Position numbers and translations under genes: made by a program. The notes below the pieces were generated by a model. The model was not told the origin of the DNA. It worked only from the letters and a program-made list of their open reading frames with translations, and did no database searches. From Erodium maritimum (Eukaryota; Streptophyta; Magnoliopsida; Geraniales; Geraniaceae): a DNA stretch of 64,000 nt. Positions 44,776 to 56,808 of this stretch are shown here, piece by piece (within the stretch, counting starts at the first letter, position 1; each line of letters opens with the position of its first letter). The DNA is taken from the NCBI GenBank assembly GCA_963921825.1, contig OY997596.1:11661001-11725000 (forward strand), given 5' to 3'.

Positions 44776-45090
44776 CCAAAGATACTGATCAGACACTGGT
44801 GATGTTTGGAAGTGACGCGTGTCAAGACACGATTGTATACTACAAAGAGCCAGTGATTTTTGTTTTGAGGATAATTTTATAATTGTTTGAGAATTTAATA
44901 CATAAGAAATACAAATCGGCAGTCTTGGATAAAACACTTGATATTCTGACCTTGAAAAGTAGCTACCCACTAACCCCATTACTTTGTCCAAGATTACAAT
45001 AATACCCCCTAGGACCATTGCTATAAACACCACTACTGAGTAACTAGTTTCACACATCTTTCACTCTTCAACTCAAAAAAAGCAACAAAA

Positions 45091-45360
45091 ATGGCATCTA
45101 TGAATGCTGAATGGGCTCGCATGAATGCAGAGGATGAAGCCAGGCGTTTGGCTTCCATCCACCATTTATGGAAGCTCAAATTCACAAAGATCCAATACAA
45201 TATGCTGATGATGGATGCGCAGGTGGTCAAGCTCCTAGCTGAAATCGAAACGGACGAAAACCTTACCTGGAACACAGAAGAAAAAGATTCGAAAGAACGC
45301 ATGCTTGAGAAACTGAGGGAGTATCAAGAATTCCTCGGAAAAATAACTGTAGATCCCTAA
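45091..45360 (+). CDS. Small coiled-coil accessory protein C (89 aa)
   Basis: Unrecognised. The ATG is in AAAAATGGC context, with GCTATAAACACC about 70 bp upstream acting as a TATA box. Intact. The N-terminus is MASMNAEWARMNAEDEARRL, then a long helical stretch with heptad-like leucines (LWKLKFTKIQYNMLMMDAQV, then KLLAEIETDEN) and an acidic/basic C-terminal helix (KERMLEKLREYQEFLGKI). The size and the central 'VVKLLAEIE' block parallel 'VVNLMAELYEE' of gene B and 'VVNLIHELEV' of gene E. These are the clearest shared residues of the family. The 3' flank has TCGTCTTTTATGTTTTTGTT as in gene E. Confidence 0.72.
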   Translation: MASMNAEWARMNAEDEARRLASIHHLWKLKFTKIQYNMLMMDAQVVKLLAEIETDENLTWNTEEKDSKERMLEKLREYQEFLGKITVDP

Positions 45361-45464
45361 GCCCCATCCAGAAGAAGATTGGTGGTATCTAGTTTTTCAT
45401 GCATGTCGTCTTTTATGTTTTTGTTTGGTGTTTCACACACCATCTTTTCCTAATGAATCTATGA

Positions 45465-45615
45465 ATATTCTCAAACCATGCTTTCTGTATTCTCAACATG
45501 ACTGACAGTATCCGTAAACTATAAATAAACAATCCGCAAACTAGATATGAAATATCTGCAAACTAGTTCTGAAATATCCGCAAACTAAATATGAAATACG
45601 CAAAGAATCTATTCG
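45465..45615. repeat. CGCAAAC motif cluster
   Basis: TATTCTCAAACC, TATCCGTAAACT, CAATCCGCAAACT, TATCTGCAAACT, TATCCGCAAACT and TACGCAAAG spaced at roughly 25-bp steps around 45,520-45,600. Confidence 0.8.
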
Positions 45616-45930
45616 CTAATAAAATAAAATGTTTCGACTGAACTTTCAAAACTGAATCGGGTTCGTCCATTGCGAATAATATATCGACGGTTCTAGATTA
45701 GCGCACGAATTTACCCCAACTTCCTCTATAAAACCTCGAAATTCAAAAACGAAAAGTACCTAAACAAAAAATCAGAAATCGAATCAAACACAGAGTTAGA
45801 AAGTCTCTCGAAAAAATCTCTACGATTTTCCAAGTATCAACCCTAGATCGGAGTTTTCTCGAAAACATCCAGATCACGGACTAGGTTAAAAAACTGCGAT
45901 TCTTCGAAACTTGATTCCAAAAAAAAAAAA

Positions 45931-46020
45931 CTCAGATCGCACCTGAGATCGCACCAGAGGTCGCACCGACAGATCGCACCGTGAGATCGTCGGAAATCGC
46001 AACAGAGATCGTCGGAGATA
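45931..46020. repeat. GATCGCACC tandem repeat in transposase 5' leader
   Basis: About seven degenerate copies of a roughly 12-bp unit based on AGATCGCACCTG, just upstream of the transposase start codon. It is probably in the 5' untranslated region. Confidence 0.75.
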
Positions 46021-46174
46021 TTGATTGATATCGTCGGATTTTAACACAGCAACCAATACACAAATCGAGATGTCATCTACAATATGTAAGTATAGATCTA
46101 TTCAACAAAATTGATTTTCTTCTAGAATCGCTGCAAATTCTGTTTTTCCGTTGACCAAAACGTCATGATCATGG

Positions 46175-46480
46175 TGGTTTTTTTATCCGTAAACTAGAAT
46201 GCCTAGATACTCAAAACAGTAGTTTTTGTTGTACGATATTTAGCGACATAAAATATTTGTTTCTTCTCAAACAATATATAAAATCTCCTCCATGACAAAC
46301 TCTCAAACTAGATGTGCAGTATCCGCAAACTAACTTGCTTATTTCCGCAAAGGATAAATAATCTACTTTGCCTGTAACTATATACTACTGCCTGTGTATC
46401 AATTTGAGTATATTATAACTATCTGATTCTATGTGTGCTGTATATGCAATCCGAAATTATTACATCCTCAAACTGATCAG
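46175..46480. repeat. CGCAAAC motif cluster in transposase intron 1
   Basis: TTATCCGTAAACT, CTTCTCAAAC, ACTCTCAAACT, GTATCCGCAAACT, ATTTCCGCAAAGG and ATCCTCAAACT lie inside intron 1. The exons next to it have none. Confidence 0.7.
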
Positions 46481-48208
46481 CTGCAGGCACAGACAGTGAC
46501 TGTACTGCAGAATCAGATCTCCAAAACACTGTTCTGTTTTCTGCTGGAGGAACCAGGATATACTTGCCATCCTGCCAGCCTGAACGAACGCCGTTTGTAG
46601 GAAAGGATTTCAAGACACTGAATAAGGCGATAGATTTCTACCAAAATTACGCTAGACTGTCTGGATTCGCTACAAGAAGGTCTACGGAGAAGAAGGATAA
46701 AACAAACAACATAAAGCTAAAGTACATGGTATGCTCCAAACAGGGTGAGATCCCCGAACAAAACAGTCCGCAACTTTCAAAGACTACAAAAAAGAGGAAC
46801 ATATTGCTCACAAGAATTAATTGTGAAGCAATGATAAGGTTCACATTTGTTTCGGAGGAATTAGGATACAAAGTATCAAAATTTGTTGAAGGTCATAACC
46901 ACCCTATGGTTGGAGCGGAGCACAGACATGAGATGCAAGGTAACCGGCACATGGAAGGCAACCATGTTGAGGATATGAACTTTTGCGAGAGATCAGGAAT
47001 AGGTCCCTCAAAGGCACACAGACTAATCAGTGAAACACGCCGAGGCCCCAGCCATGTTGGAGCTTTGAAGCAAGATTTCTTCAACTACCACAGGGACTTG
47101 AAAGCCTATATTGGAGGAAGTGATGTTCAGATAATCCTTGACCAGTTCCGTGACAAGAAGGTAGCCAACAACAAGTTCTACTATGAGTACGATGTTGACA
47201 CAAGCGGAAGCCTCACTAAGTTATTCTGGTGTGATGAAATAGCTATCAAGAATTACGAGCTTTACGGGGATAATGTTTCCTTTGACACAACTTACAGGAC
47301 TAACCAGTAAGTATTACTCGTATTCGCTAATTCATTGAAAAAGAAGTTTTAAACATTATTCTTTATTAACGATTGATGTTTTGTAGGTACTCGATGTCAT
47401 TTTGTCCGTTTACAAGAGTAGACAATTATGACAAATCTGTGACTTTTGGGCTGGGACTGGTAACACATGAGGATATCGAGTCTTTCACTTGGATGTTTAA
47501 CGCTTTTCTGAAAGCGATGAATGGGAAGCAACCAATGTATCTGGTGACAGATCAAGACCCAGCAATGAAAGTTGCAATACCTAAAGTCATGACAGACACT
47601 AAGCACAAACTCTGCATGTGTCACATTATGAATAAGATTCGTCTCAAGGTCAGTCTCTATAAGAAAATCATATACTTTGTATCCACATCTTGTAATTCTT
47701 GTTTACTCAAAACGTTTTATTCTTAATATGGTTCTCATAGTTAACTACTATGCGATGAGTTTATATCTATTCTCAAACTGTTATGTCTGTTTTCTCAATC
47801 TATGAACACAAAATATCCATATGCCACAGTATTGTCAATTACTATTATTTATTTGTTCGAGTTTACAAATCTTACGAAAAATGTTACAGGTGCCTGGAAG
47901 TATAACAAATGATACAAACTTTGAGAAAATGTTGGATTCCATAGTATACAACAACCTTATAGGCCCTGATGAGTTTGATGAAGAGTGGGCTAGCATCATT
48001 GAAGACTTCAATTTACAGGACAACACTTGACTTAATGGCATATTCGATCTGCGACACAGTTGGATCCCAGCATACCATAGGGATTTCCCGATGGGGTTGT
48101 TTATGAGAACAACATCAAGGTCTGAATCACTAAACCGGGCCTATCAACAACTCACAGATCAGTACCTAAACCTTGTTCACTTGATCTGGCGGTGTGGAGT
48201 GGTGATAG

Positions 48209-51200
48209 TGTAATAACCACTCCTGGTCAACGCCAGTCAAACCTGCGAAAAACAGGAAAATTTAAAAAATTTAAGACTGACAGTTAAGTGAACCTAAAAT
48301 GACCCCGAGTGTCATACCATACTTAACTTGACCCCGTTTTTGACCAAAGTGAGGTCCGGGGGACTCAGGGAAACTTTCTGATCAATTTGGGAAATGTTGA
48401 CTTTTCGCTGGAAAAGTCAACCGAGCGACGTTTTGGTCCATTCGAGGACCGTTTTGGATCCAAAAAGCTTATCCGTCGTCGCAGCGGTCTTAGTTGAGCC
48501 GTTTCCTTGTAGCCCGTCAAGTTTCGTAACTTCTTGGGAAAAGTGCCCGTTCGGGGCCCGAAACGTCCGTTTTTCGCGAAACTGATTGGAAAATATCAAG
48601 TAGATATTTTCCAAAAGGTGGGGACCCACCTTGACACTTGTCCATTATGTGGTGGTGTTAGTTTTGGGGGGAAAACTATGTGTGGAGATAGTGTGGCCGG
48701 CCATTTAGGGTAAAAAGAAGACAAAAAAAATAGAATTTTAGTTAGTTGATTAAATTAGAAAAGAAGAGAGGGTTTAGAGAGAGAAGGAGAAGAAGAAGAA
48801 GAGAGGGAAAGCTAGGGTTTGGAAGAGATCTCACCTTTGGATCGTCTCAAGACAAAGAGCAACATCGTTCCCCTCGTTCTCCTCTTGAGTAAGCACCGAA
48901 CCGATTCCCGTTTTGTTAATTTTAAATTGTTAGGGTTTGTGTAAAACTATTAGTTTGAGGTGGTTTTGTTGTTGGGGTAATTATTGGAGACGTTTTAGAG
49001 GTGTTTTGGGGTTTAATTGCACGTTTTCCGGTGACCGGAGGCTCGGGAGGAGCTCCGGCCACCGTGGGTGGTGGCCAGTCGGCCATGGGGTGGCTGGCCG
49101 GAGCTGGTACCAGCCACCACATGGTGGCCGAGCCCCCCCTCAAACCCTAGGGCTCTCGGCCAAGGAGGTTGGGTGGGGCCCACGTGCTCGGGTGCTCGGG
49201 TTTTATCGTTCGGGTGGTTTAAAACGTTCCCCAGACCATTTACACTTAATCGAATCGAAATTTGGAATTAAATTGGAGAAGTTGTAATTTATCGGGTTTA
49301 GAAACTTTAAACTTCATTTAATTGACTCGGAAGTCGGAATTAAATTATGTCAAGTACATTGGGACCCTAAGACCGTAGAAACGAAAACGGGAACTTCCCG
49401 GAAGGGCATTTACTAAACCCGGGCAGATTCGCCATGTCGGGCGAATCGGGCCTTGACGGGTCTCTTATCGACAATGTCGAGTAATTGGGAAGTTTGGGAG
49501 TGATCGACATTTTCGGGGTTAAGTTTGGGCATCGAGTTTAATGATTTTCAGTTTATTCCTGCAAGTTGTTAAGTGCCTTTAAATTGTGTTCTTTTAGATC
49601 GTGCCACGGACCGAGGCAAGGGAAAACTGGGTGAGTGACTGAAATCATCACCAGAGCTCGTTGTTTGGCTTTTGGGAGAACACGCACGAGGTAGGGAAAA
49701 GTAGCCGGATCTCGGCCCTGACTAGGGAAAGTTAACAGTAGAATTGCATGTGACACCGGGGTGTCGTGGGCTGAGTAGGTTTATTTAAATATTAGAAATG
49801 CATGATACGGAATCGTAGCAATTATTAGAAAAGCATGATACGGGATTGTAGCGTTTATTGGAAAGGCATGTGACACTTAGTAGTGTCGTAGGAGCAGAGA
49901 ACTTAGCGATAATTGAATTACTGGAGGCATATGACCATGCCCGGAGGTTGTTTGTGAACTTAGCATTATTAGGAGTACTGGAGGCATATGACCATGCCCG
50001 GAGGTTGATTGAGAAACTGTTGATATTAGGACTGTTGGAGGCTTTGGTTAAGCCGGAGGTTGATTGTTTATTTGGTGTCTTGGGTGGCCTTGAGAGACCG
50101 TGTTTTATTATCGAGTTTTGGGTGGCCTTGAGAGCCCGTATTATTATTGTTGAGTCTTGGGTGGTCATGAGAGCTCGTGTTGTTATTCGTGTTTGGGTGG
50201 CCATGAGAGCCTGTACTTTACTGTTGGTGTTTTAGCTGGCTTACGAGTTAGAGTCTCGGTAAGTTGCAAGCGTGTTTCATTGTTGAGTTTGGGTGGCCAT
50301 GAGTGCCCGTGGGGTTGTTGAACCCGTGTCTTTACCTTTGGTGTTTGGGCGGTCTTGAGAGTCCGTGTACTAAGGTTGGTGTCTTTGGCTGGCCTGAACG
50401 AGTTAGAGTCTCGGGGGGGGGGGGGGGGGGGGTTGCAAGCTTTCTTTAGCTGGCTTACGAGTTAGAGTCTCGGTAAGTTGCAAGCGTGTTTTATGGTTGG
50501 TGTCTTGGGAGGCCGTGAGTGCCTGTGGGGCTGTTGAGTCCGTGTTTTACTGTTGGTGTGTCTTGGGAGGCCGTGAGTGCATGTGAGGCTGTTGAGTCCG
50601 AGTTTTACTATTGGTGTCTTGGTGGCCATGAGTGCCTGTGAGTGTTGATTATGTGTTGTTACTGGTTGTTGAACTTGCTTGTGATTGTGATTGTGATTGT
50701 GATTGTGTTTGTGGTTACTTGAGGTTGGGGGTCAGCTTCATGAAACGGGGGTCCACGATCACACGCGTCTGCATGTTCAGACGAGGTAGGGGGCCCGCCC
50801 GCCAATAAAGGGGTCCTGGCCGCGCGTGTGTGGTTTGGGTTTGTGAGCATACTTTGGCTGGCTTACGAGTTAGAGTCTCGGTAAGTTGCACGCATTCTTT
50901 GGCTGGCTTACGAGTTAGAGTCTCGGTAAGTTGCAGCACTCTTGGGTTGGCCTGACCGGGTTAGAGTCCCGGGAGGGCGTGAGCATTCTTGGCAGCTGGT
51001 TTGTGATCCTTTGTGATCTTGTTTGGTGTGCGATCCTTTGTGATCTTGTTTGGTGTGTGATCCCTTGTGATGCTGTTTGGTGTTGCGTAACTTTCTTTTG
51101 AGTCCTTGGAAGAGGTCGTCAATGGTTATGTCGGGTCTACTTTACGTGTCAGGGTGTCGAGTTGGTCAGGGAAGGCAACAGTGGGTGTATGTTCAGTCAG

Positions 51201-51590
51201 AGTACTTGGGTTGGGGATGGTGTTCCCCGGTGTTGAGTTGTTGTTGGTGTTACTTGCTTTGTCTGCTAATTATGCCGTACTCAGTCTGTTATCCGTGGTG
51301 GTGAGCGAACGCTCACCCCTAGCTGCTTTTCCTACAGGTACCGTTCGCAGGCTGGACTAGGTGAACTTCTGAAGCTTGAAGAGCTTGAAGCGGGTTTCTG
51401 GGTGTTTTGAGTCTAGTGACGTGTACCTCGTTTTTTGTCCACTTGTTGGGACGTGTTTTAAGTTGTAATTATTATTTTGTTGAACTAAACTGGTATTTTA
51501 AAGTGATTTAATGAAAACAAGTTTCAAGTGTTTTTATGTTTTTAAAACGTTCGCGTCCCGAGTTCGGTTTACTGAAATTGGGGCGTGACA
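48209..51590 (+). mobile_element. Solo LTR (Tekay-like), 3.38 kb, inside transposase exon
   Basis: Starts TGTAATAACCACTCCTGG, ends GGGGCGTGACA, with a perfect 5-bp duplication GATAG (48,204-48,208; 51,591-51,595). It has the same family plan as the LTRs of the 9.27-kb element but differs by several percent, and has expanded tandem repeats (GGTGGCC(A/T)TGAGAG units near 50,080-50,220; CTGGCTTACGAGTTAGAGTC units at 50,235, 50,450, 50,860, 50,900). A 20-G run sits at 50,413-50,432. Confidence 0.95.
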
Positions 51591-52390
51591 GATAGAGAAC
51601 CAAAGGAATGAGCATTTCAGTCTTATGATGCACAGCTACAATTCATATCCGGTGATGAAGACAAACACGTGGTTTGAAGCAGATGCTTGGACTGTATACA
51701 CACATACTGTGTTTGCTGACATACAAAAGCATATAATTTACGCTCTCAACCGCTGCAGCTTGTCAGGCATGAATGACACCGTAGATGACACAATTGTCTA
51801 TAAAGTCAGGGATTCGTCGATTATTAAAGATGGTAAGGAATTCAGGGTGACTTGGACGATGAGTACAAACAACTTTGAGTGCAATTGCAACAAGCTTCTA
51901 ACAACGGGCTATATATGTTCTCACATATTCTTTGCGCTGCAAAACACAACGTTAAGGAAGATTCCTAGGACGCTGGTAAACCCGAGATGGTGTAAAGACA
52001 CTAACTTGACAGCTACATTGTCTTCTAATGGTGTTGCACCTGAAGGTCCTAGTCTGAAGGACGATGAAGTTATGTATGCAGTGAAAACCAGGTTTACTGA
52101 AATGATTGGGACAGAAGATGCAGCAATTTCAAGTATTCGAGGATTGTTGGACACTCTAAATCGATACAGAGTGAAGACGGTGGATGACATAGTGAATGAG
52201 AATAGACTCAATAGAACAAGTTTCATAGCATCGGTGACAGGGATCAAATTACCAGAAATAGTCACTGTCCAGCCACCAAATATCACAAACACCAAGGGCT
52301 CTCGCTTGCGATCTGGGAGTAGAATGATCAATAATAAAGAAAAGGCAATCAATGCTAGTAACAAGCGAAAATGGCTATGCGTTACATGCC

Positions 52391-52845
52391 ACACAATGCA
52401 AGACCATGACACAATGACCTGCCCTCAGAAGAAGAAGAAGAAGAAGAAGAAGAAGAAGAAGAAGAAGAAGAAGAAGAAGAAGAAGAAGAAGAAGAAGAAG
52501 AAGAAGAATGATGTATATTTTCAACTGCGGATTTCGTTGTTTCTGTTTGCGAATATAGACAATAAGTTTTGCGAATAAATACAGACTGTTTGAGGATACA
52601 GTTGTTTGAGTTTTCCGAACTAATAAATTTCATTTCTGCACATGTTTTTATTTATATGAAATTTAATATAATATATTGTTCACACACAATGCAAGACCAT
52701 GACACAAGGACCTGCCCCACTGAGTAAGAATAGGAAGAAGAAGAAGAAGTAGACTGATGAAGATTATCAATTGCGGATTTGGTTTTTTCTGTTTGCGGAT
52801 ATAGACAATTGGTTTTGCGGATTTAATATAGACTGTTTCATTAGT
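52391..52845 (+). repeat. Tandem duplication of the transposase 3' end
   Basis: ACACAATGCAAGACCATGAC at about 52,391 recurs at 52,684. Both are followed by an AAG tract and then by AATTGCGGATTT..., GTTTGCG(G/A)ATATAGACAA and GTTTTGCG(G/A)AT. The second copy keeps a much shorter AAG tract with an early stop, perhaps closer to the original tail. It carries reverse-orientation motifs. Confidence 0.85.
52428..52508 (+). repeat. (AAG)n microsatellite in transposase coding end
   Basis: About 27 consecutive AAG units encode poly-lysine after the zinc knuckle. Repeat slippage probably pushed the original stop out of frame, adding NDVYFQLRIS and more before a new stop at 52,578. Confidence 0.9.
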
Positions 52846-53123
52846 ACGAATTTAATATAACAAATTGTTTGCGAATATTTCAAATTTTGTTTACTAAAAA
52901 ATATATAATGATTTGAGAATTCACTACTTTCGTTTTGCGTACAAAAGGGAAGTGAAACGGTTTGTGGTAGACCAATCAAATATTGACAGCGTTGAAACGT
53001 GGGGGAGTATTAATTGCTCCACTAACCCACGATGCCCTACGTGTTCCCCTATATTTACCCAAATACTGTATCCTTCTATACTCATCCCTCAACTCTTAGA
53101 ATACCCAATTTTACTCTGAAAAA

Positions 53124-56100
53124 ATGGCGTCGTCAAGCAGCAGGAAGTGTAATAACCACTTCCAGTCAACGCCAGTCAAACCTGCGAAAAACAGGAAAAT
53201 TTAATATTTTTAAGACAGACACTTAAATTAACCTAAATTGACCCCGAGGGTCAAACCGGACTTAAGTTGACCCCGTTATCGACCAAAGTGAGTTCCGGGG
53301 GACTCAGGGCAACTTTCTGATCAATTTGGGAAATGTTGACTTTTCGCTGGAAAAGTCAACCGAGCGACGTTTTGGTCCATTCGAGGACCGTTTTGGATCC
53401 AAAAAGCTTAGACGTCGTCGCAGCGATCTTAGTTGAGCCGTTTCCTTGTAGCCCGCCAAGTTTCGTAATTTCTTGGAAAAAGTGCCCGTTCGGGGCCCGA
53501 AACGTCCGATTTTCGCGAAATATCTTCTAGATATTGTTACAAAAAGGTGTGGGACCCACCTTGCCACTTGTCAACCAAGTGGTGGTGTTAGGTTTTGGGG
53601 GGAAAATGAGAGGTGAGGGGTACAAGGGGGGTTCGGCTAGCACCATTTTCAAAGGAAAAAAAAGAGAAAAAGAAATAGAAAGAGAGAGTTTGGAGAAGGA
53701 GAAGAAGAGAGAAAAGAGAAGGAGTTGGGCTAGGGTTTGACATCCAACCCTTGGATCGTCTCAAGGCAAGAAGAAAGCGACTTCCCCTCATCCTCTTCTA
53801 CGGTTTGTACTAAACCGATCGTCGTTTTGTTAACTTTTGAAAGTTAGGGTTTGGGTGAAACTATTGGGTTATGGTTGCTTTGAGGTTGGGGAAGCGTTGT
53901 AGACGTTTTAGAGGTGTTTGGAGGTGTGATTGCACGTTTTCCGGTGACCGGAAGCTCGGGAGGAGCTCCGGCCACCGTGGGTGGTGGCCGGCCGGCCATG
54001 GGGTGGCTGGCCGGAGCTGGGACCAGCCACCACCATGGTGGCCGAGCCCCACTTTGAACCTTAGGGCCCACGGCCAAGTGGGTCGGGTGGGGCCCACGTG
54101 CTCGGTTGCTCGGGTTTTGTGTTCGGGTGGTTTAAAACGTTCCCCGGACCATTTATCCTTAACCGAATCGAAATTTGGAATTAAATTGGAAAAGTTGTAA
54201 TTAACGGGTTTTTGAAACTTTAAACGTTAATTAATCGACTCGGAAATCGGAATTCGATTCCGTCAAGTGCATTGGTGTCCTTGAATTATTCTAAGACCGT
54301 AGAAACGGAAACGGGGACTTTTGGAGCCCCGGAAGGCCTTTTACAAAACCCGGGCAGATTCGCCATGTCGGGCGAATCGGGCCTTTACGGGTCCTTTATC
54401 GACAATGTCGAGTAATTGGGAAGTTTGGGAGTGATCGACATTGTCGGGGTTACGTTTGGGCGTTAAGTTTATTGAATTTCGGTTTATTCCTACTAGTTTA
54501 AAAGTGCCTTAAAAACTGTGTTCTTTTAGATCGTGCTGCGGACCGAGGCAAAGGGAGGCTAGGCGAGTGACTGGGATCACGCCGGGGCTTAGTTGAGCAC
54601 TTTTGGAGGACTTACTCGAGGTAGGGAAAAGTAGCCGGATCTCGGCCCTGACTAGGGAAAGTTAACTGTAGAATTGCATGTGACACTGGGGTGTCGTGGG
54701 TTATTTAGGTTATCAAATATTAGAAAGGCATGATACGGGAACGTAGAAATTATTAGAAAAGCATGTGACACTTAGTAGTGTCGTAGGAGCAGTGAACTTA
54801 GCGATATTAGAATTACTGGAGGCATATGACCATGCCCGGAGGTTGTTTGTGTAAATTGAGTTTGGGTGGCCATGAGAGCCCGTGTTATTATTATTGAGTA
54901 TTGGGTGGCCATGAGAGCCCGTGTCATTGTTATTGAGTTTTGGGTGGCCATGAGAGCCCGTGTTATTATTATTGAGTATTGGGTGCCCATGAGAGCCCGT
55001 GCCATTGTTATTGAGTTTTGGGTGGCCATGAGAGCCCGCGTTATTATTGTCGAGTCTTGGGTGGCCATGAGAGCCCGTGTTGTTATTATTGGAGTTTTGG
55101 GTGGAAGTGAGTGCCCGTGGGGTTGTGAACCCGTACTTTACCGTTGGTGGCTTGGTGGCCACGAGGGCCCGTAGGGTTGTTGAACCCGTGTTTTGTTGTT
55201 GGTGTCTTGGTGGCCTTGAGTGCCTGTGGAGTTTGGATTGGTGTTGTTACTGTCTGTTGAACTTTGTTTGTGATTGTGTTTGGTTACTTGATCATGGTGG
55301 AGGTTGTGTGGTGTGGCTAGCCTCCCGACTGGGATCGGGAGAAGCGGAGAGGTTGTGGGCTAGCTCCCCGACTGGGATCGGGGGAAGGAGGCGCGAGTGT
55401 GGCTAACCACCCGACTGGGATCGGGTGAAGCGGAGAGGTTGTGGGTTAGCCTCCCGACTGGGATCGGGAGAAGTTGCGCGATAGGTCGACCGCCTGACTT
55501 GATTGGTATCGGTAAAGGGCGAGAGACAGAGATTGGGTTACTGAGCAGCTGGTATGCAATCCTTTGTGATCTTGTTTGGTGTGCGATCCTTTGTGATCTT
55601 GGTATTGCGTGGTTGTCAGTTGTGTCTTTGGAGGAGGTCGTCAATCGTTGTGTGGGGTCTACATCACGTGTCCGAGTGTAGAGTCGGTTGAGAAAAGTAT
55701 TGGTCGTGTGTGTGTCATTTGAGTCGTTGTTGGTGTCACCGGCTTTGTCTGCTAAGTATGCCGTAGTCAGTCTGTTATCTGTGGTGGTAAGCGATCGCTC
55801 ACCCCTAGCTTCTTTTCCTACAGGTACCGTTCGCAGTCTGGACTAGGTGAGCTTCTGAAGCTTGAAGAGCTTGAAACGGGTTTCTGGGTTATTCAAAGTC
55901 TAGTGACGTGTACCACGTTTTTGTCCAATTGTTAGGACTTATTTTGAGATGTAAATATTATTTTGTTGAACATTTGGTGATTTTAAAGTGAATTATAAAA
56001 AGGGTTTCAAAATGGTTTACTGTTTCCAAACGTTCGCGTCCCGAGTTCGGTTTACTGAAATTGGGGCGTGATAGGAAGCGTAAAAGCTATGAAGATGAAC

Positions 56101-56372
56101 TCGACGAACGCGAAAGGAAGCTGAAGGAGCAGAACAAGAAGGATAGAAAACAAAAGTGTCTCATCAAACACGAGAAGTTTGTGATGAGCTTCAATGCAAT
56201 CAAGTCTAAGCGTTCTGAGATCGAGCTTGAGCTTGAAATTTTGGCCATGGATGTTGGCGACGAGCTGTGCACTGACATGAGCACCGAAGAGGTGCTTGCA
56301 AACACAGCACTCATCAGGAAGATAACCGAAGTGATCTTAGCGGTGAACAAGGCTATGAAACTGGTGGTATAG
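53124..56372 (+). pseudogene. Small coiled-coil accessory protein D (105 aa), split by a solo LTR
   Basis: ATG at 53,124 (AAAAATGGC context; TATA-like CCCCTATATTTACCC about 80 bp upstream). Eight codons (MASSSSRK) precede the LTR insertion at 53,148. The frame resumes after the duplicated GGAAG at 56,079 with RKSYEDELDERERKLKEQNK, so before the insertion the protein was about 105 residues, ending NKAMKLVV at 56,372. Strongly charged, with a basic cluster (RKRKS) and a long predicted coiled-coil (HEKFVMSFNAIKSKRSEIEL). The frame beyond the LTR is otherwise clean, so the gene was probably intact when hit. Unrecognised; same class as genes A, B, C and E. Confidence 0.75.
53148..56073 (+). mobile_element. 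Solo LTR (Tekay-like), 2.93 kb, inside small gene D
   Basis: Starts TGTAATAACCACTTCCAG, ends GGGGCGTGATA (a variant of the usual end), with a perfect 5-bp duplication GGAAG (53,143-53,147; 56,074-56,078). It contains a roughly 50-bp tandem array of GGTGGCCATGAGAGCCCGTG units (54,865-55,080, about seven copies) and CCCGACTGGGATCGGG units (55,325-55,470). Confidence 0.95.
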
Positions 56373-56514
56373 GGGTAGCAAACCCTATTCTCTTCGATTC
56401 CTTTTGTCTGTTCTTAACCAGTTTAAAGTAATTAAAAAAATCTGTTTCCTTAAAATCGTTTATATTTCACTTTCAAGTTATATATAATTCCATGATTTGT
56501 GTTACACGCGAAAC

Positions 56515-56740
56515 AGAATATTAGTATCAGCAAACCATGATCTCTGTATCCGCAAACCAGGATCTCTGTGTCCGCAAACTACAGTCCATAATTATATTCG
56601 CGAAACATAATAATAGTATCCGCAAACTACAAGTCCGTATCCGCAAACACCAAGTAAAGAGAAATAAATTAACATTATAAGCAAACCAGGATCTCTGTAC
56701 CCGCAAACTAGAAGTCCATATTTGAATCCCCCCAAAAAAG
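56515..56740. repeat. CGCAAAC motif cluster, densest run
   Basis: Seven copies in about 200 bp: TATCAGCAAACC, TATCCGCAAACC, GTCCGCAAACT, TATCCGCAAACT, TATCCGCAAACA, AAGCAAACC and CCCGCAAACT, alternating with AGGATCTCTGT and ACAAGTCCGT spacers. Much of it recurs at 58,215-58,390. Confidence 0.85.
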
Positions 56741-56808
56741 AAGTTCTATAGTCACAAAGAGAGATCCCTATATCCTAAAAATGAAATAACTTGTGGCAAA
56801 AGTTACAT

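Larger units (their letters stand above)
46070..52578 (+). pseudogene. MULE transposase, FAR1-type DNA-binding, SWIM zinc finger
   Basis: Cut-and-paste transposase. Exon 1 is 46,070-46,085 (donor GTAAGT), exon 2 46,487-47,306, exon 3 47,387-47,648, exon 4 from 47,890; frames join cleanly at each intron. The FAR1 zinc domain is in exon 2 (KAIDFYQNYARLSGFATRRS ... KFVEGHNHPMV). The DDE core has VSFDTTYRTN (first Asp), LVTDQDPAMK (second Asp) and DEFDEEW (Glu region). RTTSRSESLNR follows. The SWIM finger is at 51,870-51,940 (CNCNKLLTTGYICSHIF), then a CCHC knuckle (CVTCHTMQDHDTMTC) and a poly-lysine tail from an AAG repeat. Damage: TGA at 48,028 where the family has Trp (NT*LNGIFDLR), and a 3.4-kb solo LTR at 48,209 inside exon 4. 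About 800 codons without the LTR, a usual length. Confidence 0.93.

Noticed and set aside
52382-52633. Long poly-serine open frame on the minus strand
   Set aside because: It is the reverse strand of the AAG microsatellite in the transposase gene, not a gene.
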